The position numbers and the translations under genes were made by a program. From Clostridiaceae bacterium (GTDB lineage: Bacteria > Bacillota > Clostridia > DUPQ01), in NCBI GenBank assembly GCA_012838235.1, contig DUPQ01000014.1:64108-128107 (forward strand): a stretch of 64,000 nucleotides of DNA, in the 5' to 3' direction. The notes under the pieces were generated by a model. That model worked only from the letters and a program-made list of their open reading frames with translations. It did no database searches and had not been told where the DNA came from. Each line of letters starts with the position of its first letter. Within the stretch, counting starts at the first letter, position 1. Positions 53,855 through 64,000 of the stretch are shown here, one piece after another.

Positions 53855-54979
53855 TCAGTCTTCAATCTTATGAAACTGCAAATTATCCGTTCCTATCTCG
53901 GATTTGTCTATGTAATAGTCGGGTTTATCACGGAAGTTGGAAGAAAATATTATATACCCGTCCACATCACTTAAGAATCCGCCCGGTATTTTGCCGTTTG
54001 CTTTATCAAATACAATGGTATTTAAGAGATTGTAATCCCGGTCATAAATGCACATAACCTGATTCTCATAATCAAACGGAACACTGTTATTGTGAACAAG
54101 AAGTATGTAATCATCTAAATAAAAAGCACTGCTATTGCCACCGTTTTCCAGCTCTATGGGCTTAACAAGGCTCATTTCGTTTGTGCCGAAATCATATTCA
54201 TAAAATCCCTTATTTTTGACATAACAATAACCTTTATTCTCATCTTTTAAATATGAACCTAAACCGGACCAATCATCGGTCAGTTTTGAGAGACTTTTTG
54301 TAACTGTCGAATAAGAATATAACGAAGATATTTTATCAGGATCGGAATTCCGCACGCTTATGTATATATTATCTCCGATCATCGTAAACATATCCGTTTG
54401 CAGTATCAAATCATTTGTCAATAATACTTCGGACTCCGATTTGTCATCTACTTTTGTTCTGTAAAGAGTAGGGTCATCTTTTCCTTTTACTCCGTTATAT
54501 TCTGCGAAATTAGTTTTAATGTAGTAATAATATCCGTTATGAAAATATCCGTGATTACTACAATGCTCTTCATACAATGCCTTAACTATTTTATGATTGC
54601 ATCCGTCCATGTCCATGCAATATATATGTTTGAAACGCCTGTAGTAAATTTTATTATTATAATAACCAATCACACTCCCTTTTAAAAACGCATTACAATC
54701 TTCCGAATTATGGCTGCAGTCAGGCTTGTTGCACAGTTTAACATATTTCGTGTTTCCCTTATGGGAGTAATATATATATCTGTTTCCGGAAGCGAAATAC
54801 GAACCGTAGGGAGTTTCAATAAATCTACCGAAACAGGCGCTTATTTTAAACGAAGTATAATATGTCTCGGGCTTTAAAACAGAAGATTGGACAGGTTCCC
54901 GGACGGTTCCGGTATTACACGATACCAGACAAGCCATAACAAGTATGAGCATTATGAGGGCAGAAACCTTTTTTGTCAT
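53855..54979 (-). CDS. Lipoprotein with beta-propeller-like repeats
   Basis: A 374-residue exported protein with a lipoprotein signal (hydrophobic 5-20, lipobox LVSC, Cys21). The mature part contains repeated Y-Y and K-x-Y-Y strands with Asp/Cys-rich loops (VKLCNKPDCSHNSEDCNAF, IYCMDMDGCNHKIV), resembling DUF5050-type surface beta-propellers. Ligand unknown. GCAGGT lies upstream of the ATG at 54979, 11 bases after the serine hydrolase gene, so the two are co-expressed. Confidence 0.72.
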   Translation of the reverse strand: MTKKVSALIMLILVMACLVSCNTGTVREPVQSSVLKPETYYTSFKISACFGRFIETPYGSYFASGNRYIYYSHKGNTKYVKLCNKPDCSHNSEDCNAFLKGSVIGYYNNKIYYRRFKHIYCMDMDGCNHKIVKALYEEHCSNHGYFHNGYYYYIKTNFAEYNGVKGKDDPTLYRTKVDDKSESEVLLTNDLILQTDMFTMIGDNIYISVRNSDPDKISSLYSYSTVTKSLSKLTDDWSGLGSYLKDENKGYCYVKNKGFYEYDFGTNEMSLVKPIELENGGNSSAFYLDDYILLVHNNSVPFDYENQVMCIYDRDYNLLNTIVFDKANGKIPGGFLSDVDGYIIFSSNFRDKPDYYIDKSEIGTDNLQFHKIED

Positions 54980-54990
54980 ACGATTACCTG

Positions 54991-56079
54991 CTATTTCCAC
55001 TTTAATTCACCTACAGCATATCCGTTTTCCATGAAATCGTATATAACCTTGCTTATCTTTTTATGAAGCTCTGTAGATTCTTCAATTACTATATCGGTCG
55101 AACAGTAAGATAAGATATAAGGGTGTTTTGTAAAAACGATTGTAGCTTCGTTATATGTAGGTAATATGGTATTTATCCCGGTTTTCATGGCAATCTGCAA
55201 GTCTTCAGGCAGTACCGACTTGGAAGACATCCAATAACCCACCTTGTTACTGCAAAGATCGTCCATAAGTTTTTGGTAGTGCTCGGGGTTTTCTTCCACA
55301 AGCCTTAATAACTCTTTGTAGTAAAGCGTAAGATCATAAGGACAGGTTTTCCAGCGCTTTTTGATGTAATCCACCTTGGCACCTAATTTGTTCATGTAAT
55401 TGACCATATACCATTCATTACAGGTCCGAATAAGCATATTTATCGCACAGTTGTCACTGTGTATAATGGCATATTCCGCCAATTCCCCTATCGTATATAC
55501 ATCTCCGAACTCCCCTTTGATTATTATCCCCGTTCCCACTTCATAATCACTTTCGGTATAAACCACGGTATCATCAAAGGAAAGTTGCCCCTTTTCCACT
55601 GCGCTATAAACATACATTACCATAGGCACTTTTGTGGATGATGCCGCTACAAACAGTTCGGTGTCGTTAATGCCTATGTATTCCTCCGTAACCGTGTTGT
55701 AAAGACTTAATCCGTGCTTACCTTGCTCGGATTTAAGAATCGACTCAAGGTAAATCTTGAGTGAAGTCATGTTTCGTATTTCAATTTCGTTTAAGTTTAT
55801 ACTTGATGACGGTACAGGTTCAGGTGTCTGAACAGCCGCGGTTTCCGTAGGCATAACGGTCTGTGTGGGAGCAACCGTTTCAGCAGGTATTTCCGTTTGC
55901 TGATATGTAGCAATCGGTGACTGAATTACGGGAGTATCGGTACTGATACCCGTATTTTTTGTAAAATATCGGGAAAGGAAAAGTACAAAAAGCGGTATAC
56001 CCACAACTACGGTTATGACGGTGATTGCAGTTAATGCTTTCTTTTCCTTATCAGTCTTTTTTTTCTTCGAATTGCTCAT
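54991..56079 (-). CDS. Membrane-anchored class A beta-lactamase-fold serine hydrolase
   Basis: A 362-residue protein with one transmembrane helix (about 17-38) and a Pro/Thr-rich linker (about 47-95), so the enzyme faces outside. The penicillin-interacting motifs are present: S147-x-x-K150 (ASSTK), S208-D209-N210 and K299-T300-G301. The E-x-x-L-N motif carrying the deacylating Glu of class A beta-lactamases is absent where expected after SDN, arguing for a peptidoglycan-active or PBP-like enzyme rather than antibiotic resistance. AAGGG precedes the ATG at 56079. Confidence 0.83.
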   Translation of the reverse strand: MSNSKKKKTDKEKKALTAITVITVVVGIPLFVLFLSRYFTKNTGISTDTPVIQSPIATYQQTEIPAETVAPTQTVMPTETAAVQTPEPVPSSSINLNEIEIRNMTSLKIYLESILKSEQGKHGLSLYNTVTEEYIGINDTELFVAASSTKVPMVMYVYSAVEKGQLSFDDTVVYTESDYEVGTGIIIKGEFGDVYTIGELAEYAIIHSDNCAINMLIRTCNEWYMVNYMNKLGAKVDYIKKRWKTCPYDLTLYYKELLRLVEENPEHYQKLMDDLCSNKVGYWMSSKSVLPEDLQIAMKTGINTILPTYNEATIVFTKHPYILSYCSTDIVIEESTELHKKISKVIYDFMENGYAVGELKWK

Positions 56080-56186
56080 AGTGTTACCCTTCAAGCATTA
56101 TACCACATATTAATTATCTGATATTAACGGTAAGTTATTTAACTTTAAACTTGTTTACTTAAAAACCTTTTTCCTTTTCACATAAC

Positions 56187-59310
<3,124 letters not shown>

Positions 59311-59381
59311 TCATTTCCGCTACTTTTACGGTATTTCTAAATATTATGTAAGACATTGATTTGTATAAAAATATCGAAACA

Positions 59382-59406
59382 AAAAACCGGGTATACCGGT
59401 TTTTTT
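59382..59406. terminator. Bidirectional terminator after lacZ
   Basis: AAAAACCGG and CCGGTTTTT form a stem around GTATA, followed by more T; symmetric, so it also ends rhaA transcripts. Confidence 0.85.
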
Positions 59407-59452
59407 GTTCTATGTACTCTTTTCTTCTTAATACTTCTTTAGCAGTTAAATA

Positions 59453-60712
59453 CTATCTCTTTAAAAGAACATCCTGCTCGTACTGTTTTATATCATTAAT
59501 CCATTCAATGCCCGATTTGGCACCGGCTTTTTCACAGTAGTAATCCCAAACAAGACCGAACGGAGCGGATTTGAACTCCTCTCTGATTGCCAATACACCG
59601 GTGTTATCATTTCTTGTTGCTACCTTGGAAAGCATTTCGTTAGGTTGTAACAGAGCCGCAAGTATCGCTTTTCTGGTATTTCTTAAACCCACAACCCATG
59701 CCATTACCCTGTTGATGGAAGCATCAAAATAGTCGGTTGCTACATAAGTGTTATTAAGTTTGCCCAATTTTACCAATTCTTCAAATATAGCTCTGGTCTC
59801 ATCATCAAAAGAAACTACATGGTCGGAATCCCATCTTACAGGTCTGCTTACATGTAAGAGTATCGACTTTTGGAAAGCGAATATCGCTCCCAGTTTTGCC
59901 GATACCACCTCGGTGGGATGATAATGACCGGTATCCATCGTAAGAATGATGTGATTCTTTCTCTTGTTAATAACATAACTCAGACAAAACTCAAAACTTC
60001 CCGCTGTATAACTTTCCAATCCTATTCCGAACAATTTACTCTCTATACCGTCTATGACGCCTTTTACATCGGCTGTTTCCGCAAATATTCTGTCATAACT
60101 GTCTTTTAATCTCAATCTCGGTGACAGAGTATCATGAGGTATTTCTTTGGAACCGTCGCTCGTCCAGTGGTTTACAACGCAGGGTTTCCCTGTTCTTTCA
60201 TAGAAATACTGCCCTATTCTTCTGCAGGCTATTCCGTGTCTTATCCAGAACTCCCTTACCTCATCATTGGCAGCCGACAGCGTGCCGTTTTCGCTCAAAG
60301 GATGAGAAAAATATGTGGGATTAAAATCCAGTCCGATATTTCTGTCCACAGCCCAGTCCGCCCATTTCTTGAAGTGTTCCGGTTTTATGGCATCTCTGTC
60401 TACAAATTCCTCCGCTTCCTGATAAATTGCATGCAGATTTATTTTTTTGACTCCCGGAAGATATTTCATTACAACATCCAGGTCTGACCGTAATTCATCG
60501 GCGGTCCTCGGTTTGCCCGGATAATTGCCCGTTACCTGAAGTCCTCCGGTTAAGTCCGATGCACTCTTTTCAAATCCGCCCACATCATCGCCTTGCCAGC
60601 AATGTATTGAAATCGGAACCTTGTCACATAATTTCATTGCTTTTTCCGTGTCTATTCCGAAACGTTTATAATACTCCTTAGCCTGTTTATATGCTTTTTC
60701 CGTACTGTACAT
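59453..60712 (-). CDS. rhaA: L-rhamnose isomerase
   Basis: Converts L-rhamnose to L-rhamnulose. 419 residues, the RhaA size. Characteristic blocks: ISIHCWQGDDVGGFE, GGLQVTGNYPGK, VNHWTSDGSKE, and the metal-site region ILTMDTGHYHPTE. AGGAGG supports the ATG at 60712, and a weak promoter (CTGAAA, 17 bases, TAGAAT) lies just upstream on the minus strand. Rhamnulokinase and aldolase genes are not in the window; the rhamnosidase cluster 40 kb away is a likely source of its substrate. Confidence 0.93.
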   Translation of the reverse strand: MYSTEKAYKQAKEYYKRFGIDTEKAMKLCDKVPISIHCWQGDDVGGFEKSASDLTGGLQVTGNYPGKPRTADELRSDLDVVMKYLPGVKKINLHAIYQEAEEFVDRDAIKPEHFKKWADWAVDRNIGLDFNPTYFSHPLSENGTLSAANDEVREFWIRHGIACRRIGQYFYERTGKPCVVNHWTSDGSKEIPHDTLSPRLRLKDSYDRIFAETADVKGVIDGIESKLFGIGLESYTAGSFEFCLSYVINKRKNHIILTMDTGHYHPTEVVSAKLGAIFAFQKSILLHVSRPVRWDSDHVVSFDDETRAIFEELVKLGKLNNTYVATDYFDASINRVMAWVVGLRNTRKAILAALLQPNEMLSKVATRNDNTGVLAIREEFKSAPFGLVWDYYCEKAGAKSGIEWINDIKQYEQDVLLKR

Positions 60713-60783
60713 ATTCACCCTCCTGTTTTTCTTTATTCTATCATTTTTATAAAGCATTTTCAGCATTATCCGGTATTTTTTTG

Positions 60784-62088
60784 TCAGAATAAGTTATATA
60801 GTCTTGCTGCCGACCCGGCTGCTTCATATTTTACCTTCTCTTCATCAATAGTCAGCAACTGCTTATCCTTCATAAGAATCTCACCGTTTACCATCACGGT
60901 ATCCACATCGGTTGCTCTTACTGAATAGACCAATGCCGATACCGGATCATGGAACGGTGTCATGTTAAGGCTTTCGGTATCGACCAGTATAATGTCGGCT
61001 TTCATACCGGTTTTAATCATACCGCACTTATCAAATCCCAATGCTCTTGCTCCGTTGGCCGTTGCCATGGTCAGCACCTGCCGTGCATTTATAACATTAC
61101 TGTCACCTTTATAACCTCTGTGTATAAGTGAAGTAAGATGCATTTCCTTGAACATATCCAAAGTGTTATTACTTGCCGCACCGTCTGTGCCTATTGCAGG
61201 TTTAATACCTGCTTTAAGCATTTTGGGTATGTCGGCAATACCGCTGCCGAGCAAAAGATTACTTGACGGATTGTGTACCGGTATGACATTCTTTTCTTTC
61301 ATCAACAGCATATCTTCATCATTTACATGAACGGTGTGTGCGGCGGTAACCCTGTTATCCAGAACACCGGTCTTGGCACATAACTGTAAAGGAGTCATAC
61401 CGTATGTTTTGATACAGTTTTCCACTTCCGCCTTTGTTTCATGCAGATGAATATGTATAAGGGTATCGGTTTCCTTAGCCATTTTTGCACTTAAGATTAA
61501 TTCAGGCTCATCTACCAGATACACCGAATGTATTTCCACCGATGTATTAAGCCTTCCTTTAAATGCATTTTTGTTGGTTAAAATAAAGTTCTTACAGTAC
61601 TGCTCCGCTCCCTGTTTACCCAGTTCCTTTACCTTGCCGGATGTGGATACCCCGTAAGAAAGATTGGCCTTTATACCTGTTTCTTTTATAGCTTCCAATG
61701 ATGCTTCATGGATATAGTACATGTCCAGATAGGCAACCGTTCCCCCTCTTATCATTTCCGCTATTCCCAGCATTGCTCCGTTGTAGACATCCTTGTATGT
61801 AAGATTGGCTTCCACCGGAAATATCTGTTCGTGTAACCACCTTTCCAGAGGAAGATCGTTGGAGCGGTTTCGCATCAGTGTCATGGCGCAATGGGTATGT
61901 GCATTGAAAAGACCCGGCATAACTATTTTATTCTTCGCATTAATCATCCTGTTGGGTATAAAAAAGAACGGCTCATCCTCACCGATATACACTATCTTAT
62001 CCTCTTCTATGCAGATAACCTGATTTTTTAATATGGTAAATTTTTCATCCATTGTCAGAATATCTGCATTTTTTATCATTGTGTTCAT
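60784..62088 (-). CDS. mtaD: Amidohydrolase, MTA/S-adenosylhomocysteine deaminase type
   Basis: A 434-residue zinc amidohydrolase of the MtaD group, which deaminates 5'-methylthioadenosine and S-adenosylhomocysteine. Metal-site blocks: HTHCAMTLMRN, HIHLHETKAEV, AAHTVHVNDEDM and IGTDGAASNN (catalytic Asp). Substrate specificity within the family (also N-ethylammeline, cytosine, guanine) is not fixed by these motifs. GAGGTG precedes the ATG and directly follows the U-run of a terminator hairpin (62095-62130). Confidence 0.87.
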   Translation of the reverse strand: MNTMIKNADILTMDEKFTILKNQVICIEEDKIVYIGEDEPFFFIPNRMINAKNKIVMPGLFNAHTHCAMTLMRNRSNDLPLERWLHEQIFPVEANLTYKDVYNGAMLGIAEMIRGGTVAYLDMYYIHEASLEAIKETGIKANLSYGVSTSGKVKELGKQGAEQYCKNFILTNKNAFKGRLNTSVEIHSVYLVDEPELILSAKMAKETDTLIHIHLHETKAEVENCIKTYGMTPLQLCAKTGVLDNRVTAAHTVHVNDEDMLLMKEKNVIPVHNPSSNLLLGSGIADIPKMLKAGIKPAIGTDGAASNNTLDMFKEMHLTSLIHRGYKGDSNVINARQVLTMATANGARALGFDKCGMIKTGMKADIILVDTESLNMTPFHDPVSALVYSVRATDVDTVMVNGEILMKDKQLLTIDEEKVKYEAAGSAARLYNLF

Positions 62089-62094
62089 AATTCA

Positions 62095-62130
62095 CCTCAA
62101 AAAAAATGGAATATATCCAATTATATTCCA
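62095..62130 (-). terminator. Terminator or attenuator between lysA and mtaD
   Basis: A perfect 9-bp inverted repeat, TGGAATATA (62107-62115) and TATATTCCA (62122-62130), is followed on the minus strand by U8. The U-run leads straight into the mtaD ribosome binding site. Confidence 0.75.
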
Positions 62131-62155
62131 TCTTAGCTATATTTTCCACAAAACA

Positions 62156-63400
62156 TCAAAAACCTTTTATAAGGTCCTCCAGAGTCTCTCTTTTCCGTAT
62201 AACCTGTAAACCGCCGTCGTTCTTTATCAGTACTTCCGCAGGACGCAACCTGTTGTTGTAATTGGAACTCATGGAATATCCGTAAGCGCCCGCATCCATA
62301 ACACCTATGATATCGTCCTCCAATATTACGGGCAATTGCCTTTCTTCGGCAAGTATATCTCCGCTTTCGCATATATTACCTGCAATATTTACAAATTCAT
62401 AAGCACCGTTTTTAACGGGTTTGTCATTTCTGTATATTTCTATATCATGGTGAGCTCCGTACATTGCATGACGGATGAGTACGGAAAATCCGATATCCGT
62501 TCCGATATATATTTTGTTGTAGTTATGCTTTTTTGCATATACCTTGCCCAAAAGTATACTCGATTCCGCAACTACAAATCGTCCCGGCTCGCATTTAAAC
62601 AGTATATTCTTCTTCTTTTCCTTCTGCCAACTTGTTAATACATCTTTAAGTTCTTTCCCGAACTGTTTAAGATCCAACGGCTGTTGCCCCTGCTGCTTAT
62701 TATACGGAATACCGAATCCGCCTCCGAAATCCAGAAACTCTATATCTTCAAAAAGCGACGATAATTGCAGTAACTCCTTTACACTTTTGATATATTCCGT
62801 GGAAGTCATAATGAAAGAACCGATATGCTGATTCAAACCCGCAATTTTCAGATTATATTTTTCAGCAATGCGTATGACATCATTTGCTTTATCGATATTA
62901 ATACCGAATTTGGTAGCCTCTCCCGCTGTAACCACTTTCTTATGATGTCCCGCTCCTATTCCTGGATTTATCCTGACCGCTACTTTAGTTTTAGGAAAGT
63001 TCTTTCCGTACAGTTCCAGCTGAGACAGTGAATCCACACTTACCATAATGCCCCTGTCTACGGCATATTTCATTTCTTCGGCCGATACATTGTTGCAGAC
63101 AAAGAATATACGGTCTTTTTCGTAACCGGCCTGTTCCGTTACAAAGATTTCTCCTTCGCTCATGGCATCGGCATGCAGTCCTTCTTCTTTTAATATCTTC
63201 AGAATATGCAGATTACAGTTTGCCTTTACCGAATAGGAAACGGTAAAGTTGGGCATATTCACAAAATTCTTTATCTGCCTTGCCCGCTCTCTCAGTATAT
63301 CTTCATTGTAAACATACAAAGGCGACCCGTATGCCGAGAGCAGCTCCGAAGGCTTGTGCTGTTTATAAAAGTCCGTTTTTTCGCTGAAATATTCTATCAT
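62156..63400 (-). CDS. lysA: Diaminopimelate decarboxylase
   Basis: PLP enzyme that turns meso-diaminopimelate into L-lysine, the last step of the pathway. 414 residues. PLP lysine K59 in YSVKAN; HIGSFI, DFGGGFGIPY (phosphate-binding glycines) and DAGAYGYSMSSNYN near the C-terminus. The ATG overlaps the serS stop by 4 bases (ATGA). The aspartate kinase for the same pathway is at 34.5 kb. Confidence 0.95.
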   Translation of the reverse strand: MIEYFSEKTDFYKQHKPSELLSAYGSPLYVYNEDILRERARQIKNFVNMPNFTVSYSVKANCNLHILKILKEEGLHADAMSEGEIFVTEQAGYEKDRIFFVCNNVSAEEMKYAVDRGIMVSVDSLSQLELYGKNFPKTKVAVRINPGIGAGHHKKVVTAGEATKFGINIDKANDVIRIAEKYNLKIAGLNQHIGSFIMTSTEYIKSVKELLQLSSLFEDIEFLDFGGGFGIPYNKQQGQQPLDLKQFGKELKDVLTSWQKEKKKNILFKCEPGRFVVAESSILLGKVYAKKHNYNKIYIGTDIGFSVLIRHAMYGAHHDIEIYRNDKPVKNGAYEFVNIAGNICESGDILAEERQLPVILEDDIIGVMDAGAYGYSMSSNYNNRLRPAEVLIKNDGGLQVIRKRETLEDLIKGF

Positions 63401-64000
63401 ACCGTTAATTTATCTTTACCTACCCATTTTCTTAATACTTCGGGAACAGTCACCGATCCGTCTTTATGCTGGTTCTGTTCTATAATTGCCGGAAAAACTC
63501 TGGAAGTGGCAAGTCCTGAAGCATTCAATGTGTGCAGGTACTCATTTTTCCCGGTTGCTGTCCTTTTAAATCTCATGCCTCCCCTTATGGCCTGAAAGTC
63601 ATATGCATTGGAAGCGGAACTTACTTCCTTGTATATACCCATGCTGGGAATCCATACTTCCACATCATATGTTTTGCCCATTGCGAAAGAACAGTCGGCT
63701 GCAGCCAGTTTACTTAAGCGGAAATGTAAGCCCAATCCGTTCATCAGAGCCTCCGCTTTGGCTACCAGTTCCATGAGTGCTTCTTCGCTTTTTTCCGGCA
63801 CGGTATACTGGAACATTTCCACTTTATTGAACTGATGACCTCTTATCATGCCTCTTTCTTCCGCTCTGTAACTGCCCGCTTCCTTTCTGTAACAGGGAGT
63901 ATAAGCAAAGTATTTTTTGGGAAGCTCTTCTTCTCTCAATACTTCATTCCTATGCAGATTTATCAGTGCGGTTTCCGCCGTCGGCAGTAAAAACTGATCG
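63397..64000 (-). CDS. serS: Seryl-tRNA synthetase, C-terminal part (start beyond the window)
   Basis: About 200 C-terminal residues of the class II SerRS catalytic domain. It opens with DQFLLPTAETALINLHRNE, includes motif 2 (CYRKEAGSYRAEERGMIRGH, then QFNKVE), a serine-site region EVSSASNAYDFQAIRGGMR and motif 3 (LHTLNASGLATSRVF). The N-terminal coiled-coil arm and the start codon are outside the window at higher coordinates. A GTG/TTG at 63939 is not the true start, since the conserved sequence continues upstream of it. Confidence 0.95.
   Translation of the reverse strand, partial: DQFLLPTAETALINLHRNEVLREEELPKKYFAYTPCYRKEAGSYRAEERGMIRGHQFNKVEMFQYTVPEKSEEALMELVAKAEALMNGLGLHFRLSKLAAADCSFAMGKTYDVEVWIPSMGIYKEVSSASNAYDFQAIRGGMRFKRTATGKNEYLHTLNASGLATSRVFPAIIEQNQHKDGSVTVPEVLRKWVGKDKLTV

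Noticed and set aside
54991-56079. Antibiotic-resistance beta-lactamase
   Set aside because: The catalytic Ser, SDN and KTG motifs are there but the deacylating Glu motif is missing; the protein is membrane anchored.

Overview
The window reads as chromosome of a low-GC, Gram-positive, probably anaerobic member of the Clostridia (Bacillota). Supporting markers are RemA, AddA/AddB nuclease-helicase, a YhaM-type exoribonuclease, single-chain GlyQS, pyruvate phosphate dikinase (PPDK), a DUF5685 protein, good sigma-A promoters with 17-bp spacers and strong AGGAGG-type ribosome binding sites. No phage, transposase, integrase or CRISPR array was seen. Nearly everything is coding, mostly on the minus strand, in tightly packed operons. 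Species cannot be named from this sequence.

Layout. (1) 1-8018, minus: rph-rdgB-dnaE-pfkA-pgsA-DUF5685-J-domain protein-membrane protein, one long operon from a promoter at about 8.0 kb. (2) 8045-12775, minus: two Amidase_3 cell-wall hydrolases and a small unknown gene. (3) 12.9-13.6 kb: a cysteine-rich YkgJ-like gene with a predicted leaderless mRNA, then tRNA-Gln. (4) 13.6-19.9 kb: a catabolic cluster with an AraC regulator, a GPH sugar symporter, a GH78 alpha-L-rhamnosidase and a GH1 beta-glycosidase. (5) 20.0-25.6 kb, minus: yicC-remA-rpoZ-glyQS-ppdK operon. (6) 25.6-36.9 kb: DUF362 ferredoxin-like protein, divergent DUF1015 protein, radical SAM protein, Y-family polymerase, tRNA-Lys, a YhaM/ABC transporter/E2-like acyltransferase operon, aspartate kinase and a secreted TIM-barrel-like protein. 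(7) 37.0-41.2 kb, minus: a three-gene redox operon of an Old-Yellow-Enzyme-type Fe-S flavoprotein, an SDR and an FAD flavoprotein. (8) 41.3-51.0 kb, minus: a nucleotidyltransferase, a CYTH protein, addA, addB, psuG and psuK. (9) 51.0-53.9 kb: tRNA-Thr, yhbY, obg, rpmA, rplU, and a GC-rich non-coding interval that looks like a structured RNA. (10) 53.9-64 kb: a lipoprotein and serine hydrolase pair, lacZ, L-rhamnose isomerase, an MTA/SAH-deaminase-type amidohydrolase, lysA and the 3' part of serS.

How the genes fit together. Housekeeping functions dominate: replication, RNA maturation, translation, glycolysis, lysine pathway and recombination repair. Two accessory themes stand out. One is plant-type glycoside use: rhamnosidase, beta-glycosidase and symporter in one cluster, with a distant rhamnose isomerase and beta-galactosidase. 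The other is the redox operon, in which an enoate-reductase-like protein keeps its iron-sulfur motif but lacks the usual C-terminal FAD/NAD(P)H domain and is encoded with a separate FAD flavoprotein.

The best candidates for something undescribed are the structured RNA at about 53.57-53.79 kb, the split enoate-reductase operon, the L27 gene with a UUG start and neither N-terminal extension nor Prp protease, the obg gene whose only Shine-Dalgarno-like sequence lies inside a terminator hairpin, and an AddB lacking a recognisable Walker A loop. All functional calls are by eye; no database search was run.
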